In this document: one piece after another, positions 26,501-34,300 of the stretch
Layout: the number at the start of each line of letters is the position of its first letter
Numbering within the stretch: position 1 is the first letter of the stretch
Source: Deltaproteobacteria bacterium
GTDB lineage: Bacteria > Myxococcota > B64-G9
Assembly (NCBI GenBank): GCA_019314375.1
Contig: JAFCZJ010000039.1
Span: 1 to 38,758 of the forward strand
Direction: 5' to 3'
Length of the DNA: 38,758 nucleotides
Translations under genes and position numbers: made by a program
The notes under the pieces: generated by a model
The model's input: the letters and a program-made list of their open reading frames with translations, nothing else
What the model was told of the DNA's origin: nothing
The model's database searches: none

Positions 26501-26829
26501 GCGTCTTCGAAAAAGCACAAGCCAAACAAATCAGCCACCTCATGCGCCTGGGCCAAGCCCTTTTGGCCATGCCCGGCAATGAACAAGACGTGGTCGCAGC
26601 CCTCCTGTCCAACGCGGCCCAAACCATAAACGATGGTTCAGGGCAATTCGCAGCCGAAGCCTTGCTGGACGTAATCGGCGAAGTACATCGCTGCACACCC
26701 GGTCAAACCGGGCCGCTAAACGACGAAGACATGACCTGCGTGTTACAAGAAGTGGGTGATTTCTTGCTGGACGAGGAACGCGGGGTGGAAAAACTCTACC
26801 TGATGGTGGATCGCCGCGACGGGTACTAG
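23536..26829 (+). CDS. Very large exported lipoprotein-like protein, function unknown
   Basis: 1097 residues from ATG 23536 behind AAGGAGG. The N-terminus is a signal peptide ending SVTC (Cys21); Thr at -1 is unusual for a lipobox, so lipidation is likely rather than certain. The mature part is rich in helical, acidic segments, with a Ca-loop-like DLSGDGLADTD (about residue 274), a Cys cluster CGASNCLTSSCDCDYD (about 484) and a disulfide-knot-like CNTDTDCQ...CSAGQCV near the C-terminus, a motif often seen in myxobacterial surface proteins. I recognise no catalytic domain. Its stop codon overlaps that of the convergent porin gene in a shared CTAG (26826-26829). Confidence 0.75.
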   Translation: MRSGWTRWLTLMALGLISVTCGYELDTTRNPAPRESFGSEIYKIIVKDLDRYQPAKGLAFTAEKARFVSAADGIFAEGLVNFSCDATYTCPCELQTYLSGMLSLYDSGWLQTALRPTGCMLAHELATDRPLLQALGYENRHLENCDSALSMPILQRVLAQPDAADLLREFTSLWLAHDGLDEGLEPNDEDDTFASLLADLAVTLAGAEQATPDPEGTRASFVDWLLSEDARLDEAEQMVQWIVRLDERGRPLVTPDPNTGALPAPFADLSGDGLADTDAISGVFVDAGGQTIDVPAACSGDGQLPWLNGRLAYLHRDLGLTMLAGLLDQVQPMVVDGILWQLPEALPALLGPFSPRADDEGLYSGYDPDQAALMALGHALFALADYDRLPQILEVTAHIVEVHEAKLARLLHEMDKAADLIDLYPQGLSDHNRLVDDLMPHLWEVAERGYIDDFLRSFADPRWQNLQAGLGNMIRYRFVQPANCGASNCLTSSCDCDYDSFDLNGDQADYQAMQLPTDFNLPDTVYTNRSNLQRGVHLIHDTNGVRHSVSVLGWEPFPIVDMLGFYVDSAAGDENGGLAEVAWYVQSAVTEFSSEHPPAEEVSLFMVHDHSVLGNPAGFEGLDIRNYNGEALLAFKHSGALDGFRPAYVAFASQDRNLARGGTHVLGDLMAAIHPHYSPNLPHASSACANVRPLEPMLLEIFDSTEVLDSLVDLMAALQGQQTASGYNIVDELAAFTHHLLQNDSSLRRHDGAVSVLAADGLTPVAPFNRFYLLIDALRMADDAVANDPSAEAAFEQAAELIWDRFLDIEEVGGQWRLVNRRAFIVMLNGLLFARDQVADLLNEGRLSTRLAELDADLAELLGGRILPRLVEAWQLLAEHPSLPGRIDDLTLELFDPTDLNKVREMRRLAGWALQKLCVDRVTVPMAQALARQIDPEADAWTYIPETGCLRLPATPCDESHACLPLACNTDTDCQQYSPWPGSCSAGQCVFEKAQAKQISHLMRLGQALLAMPGNEQDVVAALLSNAAQTINDGSGQFAAEALLDVIGEVHRCTPGQTGPLNDEDMTCVLQEVGDFLLDEERGVEKLYLMVDRRDGY

Positions 26830-28211
26830 AACCAATTGTCGATGTTCACCAGGATGCTGAGGCCCACCAGGTCGTAGCCGGAGATATACCTGCCGCCGCC
26901 TACGCTGACCGTGCCTTCCGGGTTGGTGGGGTTGGTCTGGTGGGCGAGGGAGACCGCGGCTGGGATGTCGCGCGCCAATTGGAAGACGTGCATGTAGCCC
27001 AGGTCGAACTCGAAGGCGTTCCAGGTTGCGCCCAGGCCGAAAGCCAAAGCCCATTTGTCGCTATCCGGCGTGGCCACGCTGAAGTACTCGTCCGGCACGG
27101 CGCCGGTCTCGTAGTAACCGCCGGCCCGAATCACCAGCCAGTCCAGGGGCCGGTAGCTGCCGCCCAGCCTGAGTGACCAGGTGTCCTGATACTGCCTTTC
27201 CAGGACCATGGGCAGCACCACGAAGTCGCCGATGGTGGGCACGTTGCGATAGTAGGCAGGCTCCGTGGTCTCCAAGACGATGCGGTCGAAACAGGACCAG
27301 CCCTCCCAGACGAAGGCCAATTCGACATCGAAAAGCTTGCCCGGATCCCTGTAGGCCACCCCGGCCCGCACCACCCAGGGGAAGTCGAAGGTCGTGCGCA
27401 CATCCGGCTCGGCGGGATCCAAAACCACGTTGTCGTAATAGTAGTGATCCGGCAAGCGGGTGCGCAGGGTGCCACGGGCGTCGATGTGTATGCCGGGCAT
27501 GAAGGAAAAACCCAACTCCAAACCGCGCAAGGCAGCAGTCCACTCACCCGGTGCCAACCACAGGCCCAGCACCGCCGAAGGAATGAAGCTGTCTTCGGCC
27601 ACGTATTGAACCAGGCCATCTAAGTCCGGGTCTTCGGGCCCGCCGAAAAGGCCAGGAAAAGCCGAGGCCACCTGGGTGTTGTTGATGGTCAAAGTGAAAA
27701 GGGAAAAACCCGCACCCAGGCGCAAGCCTCGCAGGGGCTCCCAAGCCGCCGCCGCTTCCAGAATGAATCCAAGGTTGTCGGCTCGAATCAAGCTGTATCG
27801 CTGGGAGCCGTCTTCCGGATAGCGGTTCAGCGCGGTGTAGGGACCGTATGCCCCGACAGCAAAAACCCAGTCCTCCAGTCCAAAATCGCTGGAGATGGCG
27901 AGGGAGGGATCCGGCAAGACAGGGGCTTGGTTGTTCACGGGATCATAAAACTGATCCACGCCCTCGACCGGATAACGGGAAAACTCCATGCTGAAGTTGA
28001 TCAGCGAGATATCCATATGCAGCCGGGTGCCCTTCTGCCCGGCCAAATTCGCCGGGTTGTACCACATGGCGGACAGATCGTCGGCGCTGACCACGAAAGC
28101 ACCGCCCCGGCTCATGGCCCGCACGCCCCGATCCGGCAAGTAAAAACCGCCGGCCCGAGTCACCTGGGGCACGAGCAAAAAAAGACCAAGGATGAAAACC
28201 CCCACGCGCAT
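26826..28211 (-). CDS. OmpP1/FadL-family outer-membrane channel
   Basis: 461 residues from ATG 28211, five bases after GGAG; a GTG at 28217 would overlap the upstream stop. A signal peptide (cleavage after VTRA) is followed by the FadL-type N-terminal hatch region GGFYLPDRGVRAMSRGGAFV and DDLSAMWYNPANLAG, then alternating beta strands to a C-terminal Phe (DNWF), the usual insertion signal for barrel proteins. FadL proteins let long-chain fatty acids or other hydrophobic compounds cross the outer membrane. It lies two bases after adenine deaminase and is probably co-transcribed with it, though a functional link is not obvious. Confidence 0.85.
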   Translation of the reverse strand: MRVGVFILGLFLLVPQVTRAGGFYLPDRGVRAMSRGGAFVVSADDLSAMWYNPANLAGQKGTRLHMDISLINFSMEFSRYPVEGVDQFYDPVNNQAPVLPDPSLAISSDFGLEDWVFAVGAYGPYTALNRYPEDGSQRYSLIRADNLGFILEAAAAWEPLRGLRLGAGFSLFTLTINNTQVASAFPGLFGGPEDPDLDGLVQYVAEDSFIPSAVLGLWLAPGEWTAALRGLELGFSFMPGIHIDARGTLRTRLPDHYYYDNVVLDPAEPDVRTTFDFPWVVRAGVAYRDPGKLFDVELAFVWEGWSCFDRIVLETTEPAYYRNVPTIGDFVVLPMVLERQYQDTWSLRLGGSYRPLDWLVIRAGGYYETGAVPDEYFSVATPDSDKWALAFGLGATWNAFEFDLGYMHVFQLARDIPAAVSLAHQTNPTNPEGTVSVGGGRYISGYDLVGLSILVNIDNWF

Positions 28212-28213
28212 CG

Positions 28214-29932
28214 TCACTCCACGAAAAGATTAACCAGCTCGAACTTGTCTACGTCCACCAAGCCCATGTCGGTGATCTTCAAAGAGGGGATCACCGGCAA
28301 ACACAAAAAGGACATGGTCATGAATGGATCCCGCAAACCACAGCCCAGTTCAGCGGCCGCGGCCTGCAGTTGACTCAGGCTCTCGGCCACCTCGGCCAAG
28401 GGCTTGTCGGACATGAGACCGGCGATGGGGCAACGCAGCTCCGCCTTGACCTCACCGCCTTCCACCACCACCAGACCGCCATTTTGTTTTACAATGCGCA
28501 CAGCCGCCTCGAACATGTCCGCGTCATCCACCCCCACCACCACAATATTATGCGCATCGTGGGCGATGCTGGAGGCGATGGCCCCGCGTTTCATCCCAAA
28601 GCCACGCACGAAACCCATCGCCGTGCGCCCCGAACCGCGATGTCGCTCGATGACGGCGATCTTCAGCATGTCCCGATCCGGATCCGCCAAAGCCCGTCCG
28701 CCTTGAACCCGGACTTCGTCGACGGCCTGGCGGGTGATGATTTGATCCGGCACCACTTCGATAACCCGGGCCATGCTGCCGTTGGCCGGCAGATAAAAAT
28801 CCTCGGGCTCTATCCAGCGCACATTGATAGAGCCTCGCAGATAGGTCTTGGGATGCCCGGGTTCAAAATCGCGGGCTTCACCCTGGCTCGCCACGCAACG
28901 TCCCCGCTTGTAGACCCGCTCTACGTCCATCCTTTGCAGATCACCCACAACGACCATGTCCGCCAAAAGACCCGGCGCCACCGCGCCCCGATCGGAAAGA
29001 CCAAAATACTCGGCAGGATTGATGGTCACCATGCGCACGGCCAGCATGGGCGAAACACCCGCGGCCATGGCTCGACGCACCGAGTCCACCAGGTGCAGGC
29101 CGTTCATCAGATCCAAGGGATTGCGATCATCGGAGACAAACATACAGCGCCGGCCACTCTCGGGCTTGAGCAAGGGCATCAAATCATCCAGGTTTTTCTC
29201 GGTACTGCCCTCGCGAACCATGAGGTGCATGCCCTTGCGCAATTTCTCGCGAGCTTCTTCCAGGCCGGTGCTCTCGTGATCCGAGCGGATGCCAGCGGCC
29301 ACATAGGCGTTGAGGCGCTTGCCCGTCAACATGGGGGCGTGGCCATCAACCCGCTTGGCCTGACCCGCGTCTACTCGGGCCAACACCTCTGCGTCCCGGC
29401 CAAGCACTCCAGGAAAATTCATCATTTCACCCAGGCCCAACACCCAGTCTTCAGCAAGCACTGGCGTGATGTCAGCCGCTGAAAGGATGGCACCAGCGGT
29501 TTCCAGGGGGGAAGACGGTACGCAGGAGGGCAGCATGGCGAAAAAATCAACCGGCAGGCCCTGAGTGACCCGGTGCATGTAGTTGATGCCCTCCATGCCC
29601 AGGACGTTGGCCACCTCGTGGGGATCGTAGACCACCGTCGTGCAACCCAAAGGCAACACCGCCCTGCTGAACTCCTCGGGCCGCACCATGGAGCTTTCCA
29701 AGTGAATATGTCCCTCGATGAAACCGGGCAGCAGGTAGGCCCCGCCCAAATCGTCAACCTGCTTGGCCTCGTAGTCACCGGGCTCGCCCAGGCCAACCAC
29801 CACGCCACCGGCCACGGCCACCTCGACCGGATGGATTTCTCCGGAAAGCACGTTGACCAGCTTGGCGTTGGTCAACAGAAGATCCGCGGGTTTTTCCGCC
29901 AAAGCGTATGCGATTCGATCCGAGGTGTTCAC
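28214..29932 (-). CDS. ade: Adenine deaminase
   Basis: The enzyme converts adenine to hypoxanthine and ammonia in purine salvage, using a binuclear metal centre. 572 residues, within the usual range for Ade. GTG 29932 is chosen because GGGAGG lies six bases upstream; the frame remains open to 30655, but that extension lies antisense to another gene. The amidohydrolase metal motif GFIEGHIHLESS, the following YDPHEVANVLG, GHAPML, and SDDRNP are all present, and the C-terminal domain has DAHNIVVVG. It is the first gene of a probable two-gene unit with the FadL-type porin. Confidence 0.93.
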   Translation of the reverse strand: MNTSDRIAYALAEKPADLLLTNAKLVNVLSGEIHPVEVAVAGGVVVGLGEPGDYEAKQVDDLGGAYLLPGFIEGHIHLESSMVRPEEFSRAVLPLGCTTVVYDPHEVANVLGMEGINYMHRVTQGLPVDFFAMLPSCVPSSPLETAGAILSAADITPVLAEDWVLGLGEMMNFPGVLGRDAEVLARVDAGQAKRVDGHAPMLTGKRLNAYVAAGIRSDHESTGLEEAREKLRKGMHLMVREGSTEKNLDDLMPLLKPESGRRCMFVSDDRNPLDLMNGLHLVDSVRRAMAAGVSPMLAVRMVTINPAEYFGLSDRGAVAPGLLADMVVVGDLQRMDVERVYKRGRCVASQGEARDFEPGHPKTYLRGSINVRWIEPEDFYLPANGSMARVIEVVPDQIITRQAVDEVRVQGGRALADPDRDMLKIAVIERHRGSGRTAMGFVRGFGMKRGAIASSIAHDAHNIVVVGVDDADMFEAAVRIVKQNGGLVVVEGGEVKAELRCPIAGLMSDKPLAEVAESLSQLQAAAAELGCGLRDPFMTMSFLCLPVIPSLKITDMGLVDVDKFELVNLFVE

Positions 29933-30052
29933 TTGAGGCCTCCCGTGACGCCAATGCCGCCCACTGTACACGGGGCCTGTCACCTCTGCAATTCCCCCGA
30001 ACCGCTCTTCATTTTCTCTGACCGTTTTCTTTTGGGCCCTCTCTTCCTGTGT

Positions 30053-30077
30053 TACTAATATTGGGGTACTAATATTT
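30053..30077 (+). promoter_or_regulatory. Direct repeat in divergent promoter region
   Basis: TACTAATATT occurs twice (30053-30062, 30068-30077), 15 bases apart, immediately before the ribosome site of the plus-strand gene and upstream of ade. It contains TAATAT, -10-like. It may be an operator or two overlapping -10 elements; no convincing -35 is seen. Confidence 0.3.
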
Positions 30078-30091
30078 GGCAGGGGGAAAAT

Positions 30092-31699
30092 TTGGAGGCC
30101 CCGGTGGGCGAAGAACACAAAGCGGTGATGCAGGTATTCGAAGAAGCCTGCGCCTGGGACAAAGACGGCGAAGTTGTGCTCCGCTGCGGTGAAAAAACCG
30201 GGCGCGTCTTTTTCTCCGGCGGTCAAATCGCCTGGGCCCGCGTATCCACCATCGAGCGGACCTTCACCGACTACCTCACCGATCACTCTCCCCTGAAACC
30301 CGAAGACGTGGACGCCGTCTATCAGGAATGCGAACGTGCCGGCACCCACGTGGCCGAAACCATCGTGGAATGGGGTCTCTTGGATGAGGCCACCACCAGG
30401 CGCTTGCTTTTGGAGCACATCTCCGAATGTCTCTTTGAGATATTTTCCTGGCCCCGTGTGAAGTCCATGTTCATGCCGGATGAGCGGTACTACGAGCGTG
30501 GTCTGACCTTCGAGTTCTTCGAAATCTTGCAAATCGTTTACCTGATGAACGACAACGACAAGTCGCCCATGGCCAATCTGAACATCGCCGAACGCGATGA
30601 CGCGGAGGAGCGCACAGAAACCAAACGAGCCCCCGCAGACCACCTTGGGACCCAACGAGTCCCCATGCCCGATCTGCCGCCGGAAAACCGCATCGAAGCC
30701 AAGGAAGCAGCTGAACGCGAACGGGCCCAGGGACCAACGAATATCCGGGGCGAAGTCTTTCAGAAAACGAATCCACTCGGCGACGATTTCGAATCGACCC
30801 CTGCGCCGGGAGAGGACGAAGAAGGGACCTGGTACCCCCCCGAGACCAATCGCAAGGGGCTGTTTCTCGTATTGGGTCTCGCGGTGGGTTCACTTGTCGT
30901 GCTCATCATGGCTTTCGCGTTTGGCGGCAAAACGGAATCGCCCGTTCCCGCGAGCCCGGAACCCTTCAAACCTCTAACCGCAATATTGGCAGATGCAGGC
31001 ACGGATGCAGGCACGGACGCAGGCACGGACGCAGGCACGGACGCAGGCACGGATGCAGGCACGGACGCAGGCACGGATGCAGGCACGGATGCAGGCACGG
31101 ACGCAGGCACGGATGCAGGCACGGACGCAGGCACGGATGCAGGCACGGACGCAGGCACGGATGCAGGCACGGACGCAGCTACAGACGCTGGCAAAAAGCC
31201 CGAGCCTGAGCCCGAGGGCATCATCTATGGGGCCAAGGGCAAGGGAACCTGCACCATCAGGGTGGCCTCCTCGCCCCGGCGCGCCAAGGTCTACTTAGAC
31301 GGCGTCTACACGGGCCAGAAAACCCCGACCACCATCAGAGGCCTCGCCGCGGGCCGTGACCACATGATCATGGCAGAGGCTATTCGCCGCCGACCGGCCT
31401 ACAAGATCATCCACTGCAGAAACAGAAAAAATCATCGAATCAAGCTATATCCCAAGCGTCGGGGCAAAAAGTGGCGGGGCCGGGTGCCCGTTAAATTCGA
31501 AAGCGAGCCTCCAGGCGCCAGCATCTACGTCAACGGCCGGCGCAAAGGCAAGACCCCGGCCACCATCAGACTCAAGGCATCCAGAAGATCCAAGATAGAA
31601 CTGCGCAAGAGGGGCTACAGAAAATTCCGCCGCCATATGCGGCCCACGCCGAAAAAGAAACTCACCATTCGGGTCAAACTGAAAAAAAGAAAAAGATAA
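30092..31699 (+). CDS. DUF4388/PATAN-like membrane protein with DAGT repeats and two PEGA domains
   Basis: 535 residues from TTG 30092, five bases after AGGGGG. Residues 1-150 resemble the DUF4388/PATAN sensor domain (GRVFFSGGQIAWARV, then a helical region ending FEIFSWPRV), a cytosolic module usually tied to signalling and gliding proteins. One membrane helix lies at about 255-277. Outside it is a linker of fifteen DAGT units (about 300-366), then a PEGA domain (about 385-440) and a second (about 467-535) with a strongly basic end (KLKKRKR). The acidic linker and basic PEGA pair may bind cell wall or each other. It has the same membrane-PEGA logic as the kinase at 21818. Confidence 0.8.
   Translation: MEAPVGEEHKAVMQVFEEACAWDKDGEVVLRCGEKTGRVFFSGGQIAWARVSTIERTFTDYLTDHSPLKPEDVDAVYQECERAGTHVAETIVEWGLLDEATTRRLLLEHISECLFEIFSWPRVKSMFMPDERYYERGLTFEFFEILQIVYLMNDNDKSPMANLNIAERDDAEERTETKRAPADHLGTQRVPMPDLPPENRIEAKEAAERERAQGPTNIRGEVFQKTNPLGDDFESTPAPGEDEEGTWYPPETNRKGLFLVLGLAVGSLVVLIMAFAFGGKTESPVPASPEPFKPLTAILADAGTDAGTDAGTDAGTDAGTDAGTDAGTDAGTDAGTDAGTDAGTDAGTDAGTDAGTDAGTDAATDAGKKPEPEPEGIIYGAKGKGTCTIRVASSPRRAKVYLDGVYTGQKTPTTIRGLAAGRDHMIMAEAIRRRPAYKIIHCRNRKNHRIKLYPKRRGKKWRGRVPVKFESEPPGASIYVNGRRKGKTPATIRLKASRRSKIELRKRGYRKFRRHMRPTPKKKLTIRVKLKKRKR
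30991..31180 (+). repeat. Near-perfect 12-bp coding tandem repeat (DAGT x15)
   Basis: Fifteen uninterrupted units GAY GCA GGC ACG differ only at the third base of the Asp codon (GAC or GAT), followed by two degenerate units. The near identity indicates recent expansion and probable length variation between strains; changes in copy number keep the frame. Confidence 0.9.
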
Positions 31700-31716
31700 G
31701 ACTGACTCACTGGGAC

Positions 31717-33213
31717 TCACCAGACAAAAGCGCCCCAGGCCAACATACGCCCGGTGACCGCCGGTCGGGTACCGTCAGTCTGCTCGAAGGCCTTGCCCGG
31801 GAAAAACCAACCCACCTGTACACCAAAACGCAGGGCCATCTTGCGCCACAAGGGCTGAGTCCAATCCAAGCCCAAGTCCACCTCAACACCCAAATCACGC
31901 CCCAGGCCGGTGATGCCATAAGGATTGGTGGGGACACCACCGTTTGCAAAGGTCTGGTAGGACTGCGCAAAATCTGTGGCCGACCAGGCCCATAGCAGGC
32001 CCGCCATGAGCGTCAGCCTTTTCACCGGGTTCAAACTCAGGTGGGGATAGAGATAAACCGTGTTGGATACCCGGCCGCGGCTGGCCAACAGATCCACGCC
32101 GGGCAAGGGCTCGCCAACCCGGTTGGGATCGGCGGCTTCTTGTGCGGCCATGGCGGTGACGCCTCGCAAAACCACGTCAAAAAGCACCAGCCCCACCTTG
32201 TAATCCGGATCGAAGGAAAAACTCGTGATGGTTCCATCATGAGGGTCTGGATCCCCCGAAGCATAGCCCATCTCCAACAAGGGCTTAAACCGCCAGCGCG
32301 AAAACTGCCAGCCCACTCGGCCCACGCCTCCGAAAGCGCTCAAGTTCAGCCCCTCGGTCTGCTCGGCCTGTATAACCCGATCCGTCTCGCCCATGATCCA
32401 GGCCAGCTCGGCCTCGGCCACCGGGCCACTTTGGCCCTCGGGGGGGGTGATTTGGCCAAAGAGATCCAAGACCACCACGTTCAACTCCGTGCCCGCGTCG
32501 TCATCCTGTATGCGACCGGCCACATACATGCCGAGCTTGCTGCCCGACTCCTTGTAAAAGATGGACCCCAAAAGCTCCCCGCCCGTATCGCCCGACCGCA
32601 GATCGCAATTCTCATCCCGATAGACGATACCGCCGCCCACGGCCACCACGATGCGACCCGGCCAGGAATCTTCGAACCAGGGCTTCAAGGGCTTTGTGGC
32701 GATGACCACCCGATCGGAGAGATCACCCTGATCCGGCAAGCCGATTCGGCCGGCCTCGGTGCGACCGTCCCGAGCCAAAAGCCCCAAGCCCCAATGGGAG
32801 CCCATTTGCCCGGCCTTGAGCTTGAACCAGGGCGTGGTCCAGTCGATCCAAAGTTGGCGCAGCTCGGCGTTATTCAGATCCCAGCCCCGCAAAGTTTCGC
32901 GAGCATCCAATCGATAATCGGCACCCACATGATCCGCGTCGCCCGCCACCTGTCCATAGAAAAACTCGAACTCACCACCGGCCCGAACGCTCTCATTCAC
33001 CTGAATTTCACCGCCCACATCCAGACGCTGGTCCATATACCAGTTGAGTCCCGAAGTTTCGCCGGCGGCATTCAAGGGGAAGTCTTCCTGCTGCGAGCCA
33101 ATCCAGCGCCACTCCATAAAAAACAGCCCCAAATCGGCTTTTTCCTTTTCGGCAGCCTGCAACGTGGGCATCAAGAACAACATCCCCAGAACGATCATGC
33201 TTGCATGTCTCAT
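31717..33213 (-). CDS. Outer-membrane beta-barrel protein, function unknown
   Basis: 498 residues from ATG 33213; a GTG at 33240 would add nine residues, and neither start has a strong ribosome site. The signal peptide ends PTLQA. The mature protein shows regularly alternating strands (LGLFFMEWRWIG, GGEIQVNESVRAGGEFEFFY, LRQLWIDWTTPWFKLKAGQM) and a C-terminal aromatic (AWGAFVW), as expected of a large barrel. FKLKAGQMGSHWGLG resembles alginate-export or phosphate-porin-like proteins, but I cannot name a substrate. Seventeen bases separate it from the convergent PEGA gene. Confidence 0.75.
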   Translation of the reverse strand: MRHASMIVLGMLFLMPTLQAAEKEKADLGLFFMEWRWIGSQQEDFPLNAAGETSGLNWYMDQRLDVGGEIQVNESVRAGGEFEFFYGQVAGDADHVGADYRLDARETLRGWDLNNAELRQLWIDWTTPWFKLKAGQMGSHWGLGLLARDGRTEAGRIGLPDQGDLSDRVVIATKPLKPWFEDSWPGRIVVAVGGGIVYRDENCDLRSGDTGGELLGSIFYKESGSKLGMYVAGRIQDDDAGTELNVVVLDLFGQITPPEGQSGPVAEAELAWIMGETDRVIQAEQTEGLNLSAFGGVGRVGWQFSRWRFKPLLEMGYASGDPDPHDGTITSFSFDPDYKVGLVLFDVVLRGVTAMAAQEAADPNRVGEPLPGVDLLASRGRVSNTVYLYPHLSLNPVKRLTLMAGLLWAWSATDFAQSYQTFANGGVPTNPYGITGLGRDLGVEVDLGLDWTQPLWRKMALRFGVQVGWFFPGKAFEQTDGTRPAVTGRMLAWGAFVW

Positions 33214-33325
33214 AGGCGCCACGCTACTTCGCTGCGCCACCCTCAGTCAACCCGCTCCATCAAACCCGAGTTTGCCAGACAATTCTCGATCCACGACCCT
33301 TTTTGGATTAGGATCTTTTCTTATC

Positions 33326-34168
33326 ATGGGATTTCTTAAGAAATTGTTTTCGAGTCGACGTTTCTCAAGAGGTGGATTTGACGAAACCTTTGCCTTGTCG
33401 ATCGGACAAGAACGCATGGTTGGAGATTTTATCGCCCAACTGGTTCAAGAAAAGACTCCTGAAAAACAGAATATTCAAAAAATCGAAGTTCGCCTTGGCA
33501 GCAAAAAGCAAAGAATCGAGCTGGACGCCTTGCCCCGGGAAATCGGTCGCTACCGCCTGGAGCTCGTGGAAATCGCCAAAAAGGAAGCGTCTTTTTGTGT
33601 TCGCGAGGTGGTCCGACCCGACCAGGACTACAAAAAAATCAAAAGCAACTCCTCAAGCAGGTCGCTCTGCACACCGATCATCACAGATCACAATTGGTAC
33701 GGCATCGCGATCAATGCACCGGGCGAGATTTTCTTTCAGCAGTCTCTCGATCAGGACTTCAAGAACCTCGAACTCATCATGAACAAAGTCCCCAAGGTGA
33801 TCGTCGCTGGAACCTACAACTACGAATATGCCAAGATCGACCAACGCCTCGGCACCTCCGACAAGGACCTGCGTTTGCACATCAAAGACACCTCCACCGG
33901 CCAAGCCTGGAACAACTCCATCAGGGGCATCAAACGCGGCTATGTGGGTCATGTTCTGGGCATGAATGTCAGCTACAACGATCGCGAATTTCCCGACAAC
34001 GGCGGACCTGAAGCTTCCGGCGCGTCAAAAATCACCGCGGTCGGTGGCTATTTCAACGCAGACATCGGCATGATGCTGAACCGACCGAAAAAACCCGTCG
34101 ATCATGAAATCCATGTCGAGTTCGGACCCTATCGCTCGAACACCGTGATCATCTCCGTGAAGCCATAA
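33326..34168 (+). CDS. Cytosolic protein of unknown function
   Basis: 280 residues from ATG 33326, with AGGAT upstream. The frame is open from 33044, but that part is antisense to the barrel gene's 5' end. MGFLKKLFSSRRF is a short basic amphipathic start that could touch the membrane; there is no signal peptide or full membrane helix. The remainder is mixed alpha/beta, with a late beta-rich part (KVIVAGTYNYEY, LRLHIKDTSTGQAW). I recognise no family; a loose resemblance to TerD-type stress proteins is too weak to use. It is a lone gene between two unrelated envelope genes. Confidence 0.65.
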   Translation: MGFLKKLFSSRRFSRGGFDETFALSIGQERMVGDFIAQLVQEKTPEKQNIQKIEVRLGSKKQRIELDALPREIGRYRLELVEIAKKEASFCVREVVRPDQDYKKIKSNSSSRSLCTPIITDHNWYGIAINAPGEIFFQQSLDQDFKNLELIMNKVPKVIVAGTYNYEYAKIDQRLGTSDKDLRLHIKDTSTGQAWNNSIRGIKRGYVGHVLGMNVSYNDREFPDNGGPEASGASKITAVGGYFNADIGMMLNRPKKPVDHEIHVEFGPYRSNTVIISVKP

Positions 34169-34208
34169 GCGTTTCGAACATCTACTTCGCCCTGGGCTTT
34201 CATATTAC

Positions 34209-34221
34209 GCCCCGTTGGGGC
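34209..34221 (+). terminator. Possible weak terminator hairpin
   Basis: GCCCC (34209-34213), GTT loop, GGGGC (34217-34221), followed by TTGCT, 41 bases after the preceding stop codon. The T tract is poor. Confidence 0.25.
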
Positions 34222-34300
34222 TTGCTAATCGAGACCCACATTTTCGCAAAGCACAAGAAGGCCCCTTCAACCTCAACAAAAGTTGTGCTAAAAAGAGGAC

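Noticed and set aside
28370..29482. 370-codon plus-strand open frame opposite ade
   Set aside because: It is antisense to strongly conserved adenine deaminase motifs and has no features of its own.
29933..30655. N-terminal extension of the adenine deaminase frame
   Set aside because: It runs antisense to the PATAN/PEGA gene, has no family similarity, and a strong ribosome site precedes GTG 29932.
30760..31224. Minus-strand open frame rich in Val-Pro-Ala-Ser repeats
   Set aside because: It is the antisense reading of the DAGT array; a 12-bp tandem repeat keeps several frames open.
33326..34168. TerD-family assignment for the unknown protein
   Set aside because: Only a few loosely similar strands; the TerD Asp-rich Ca-binding motifs are missing.
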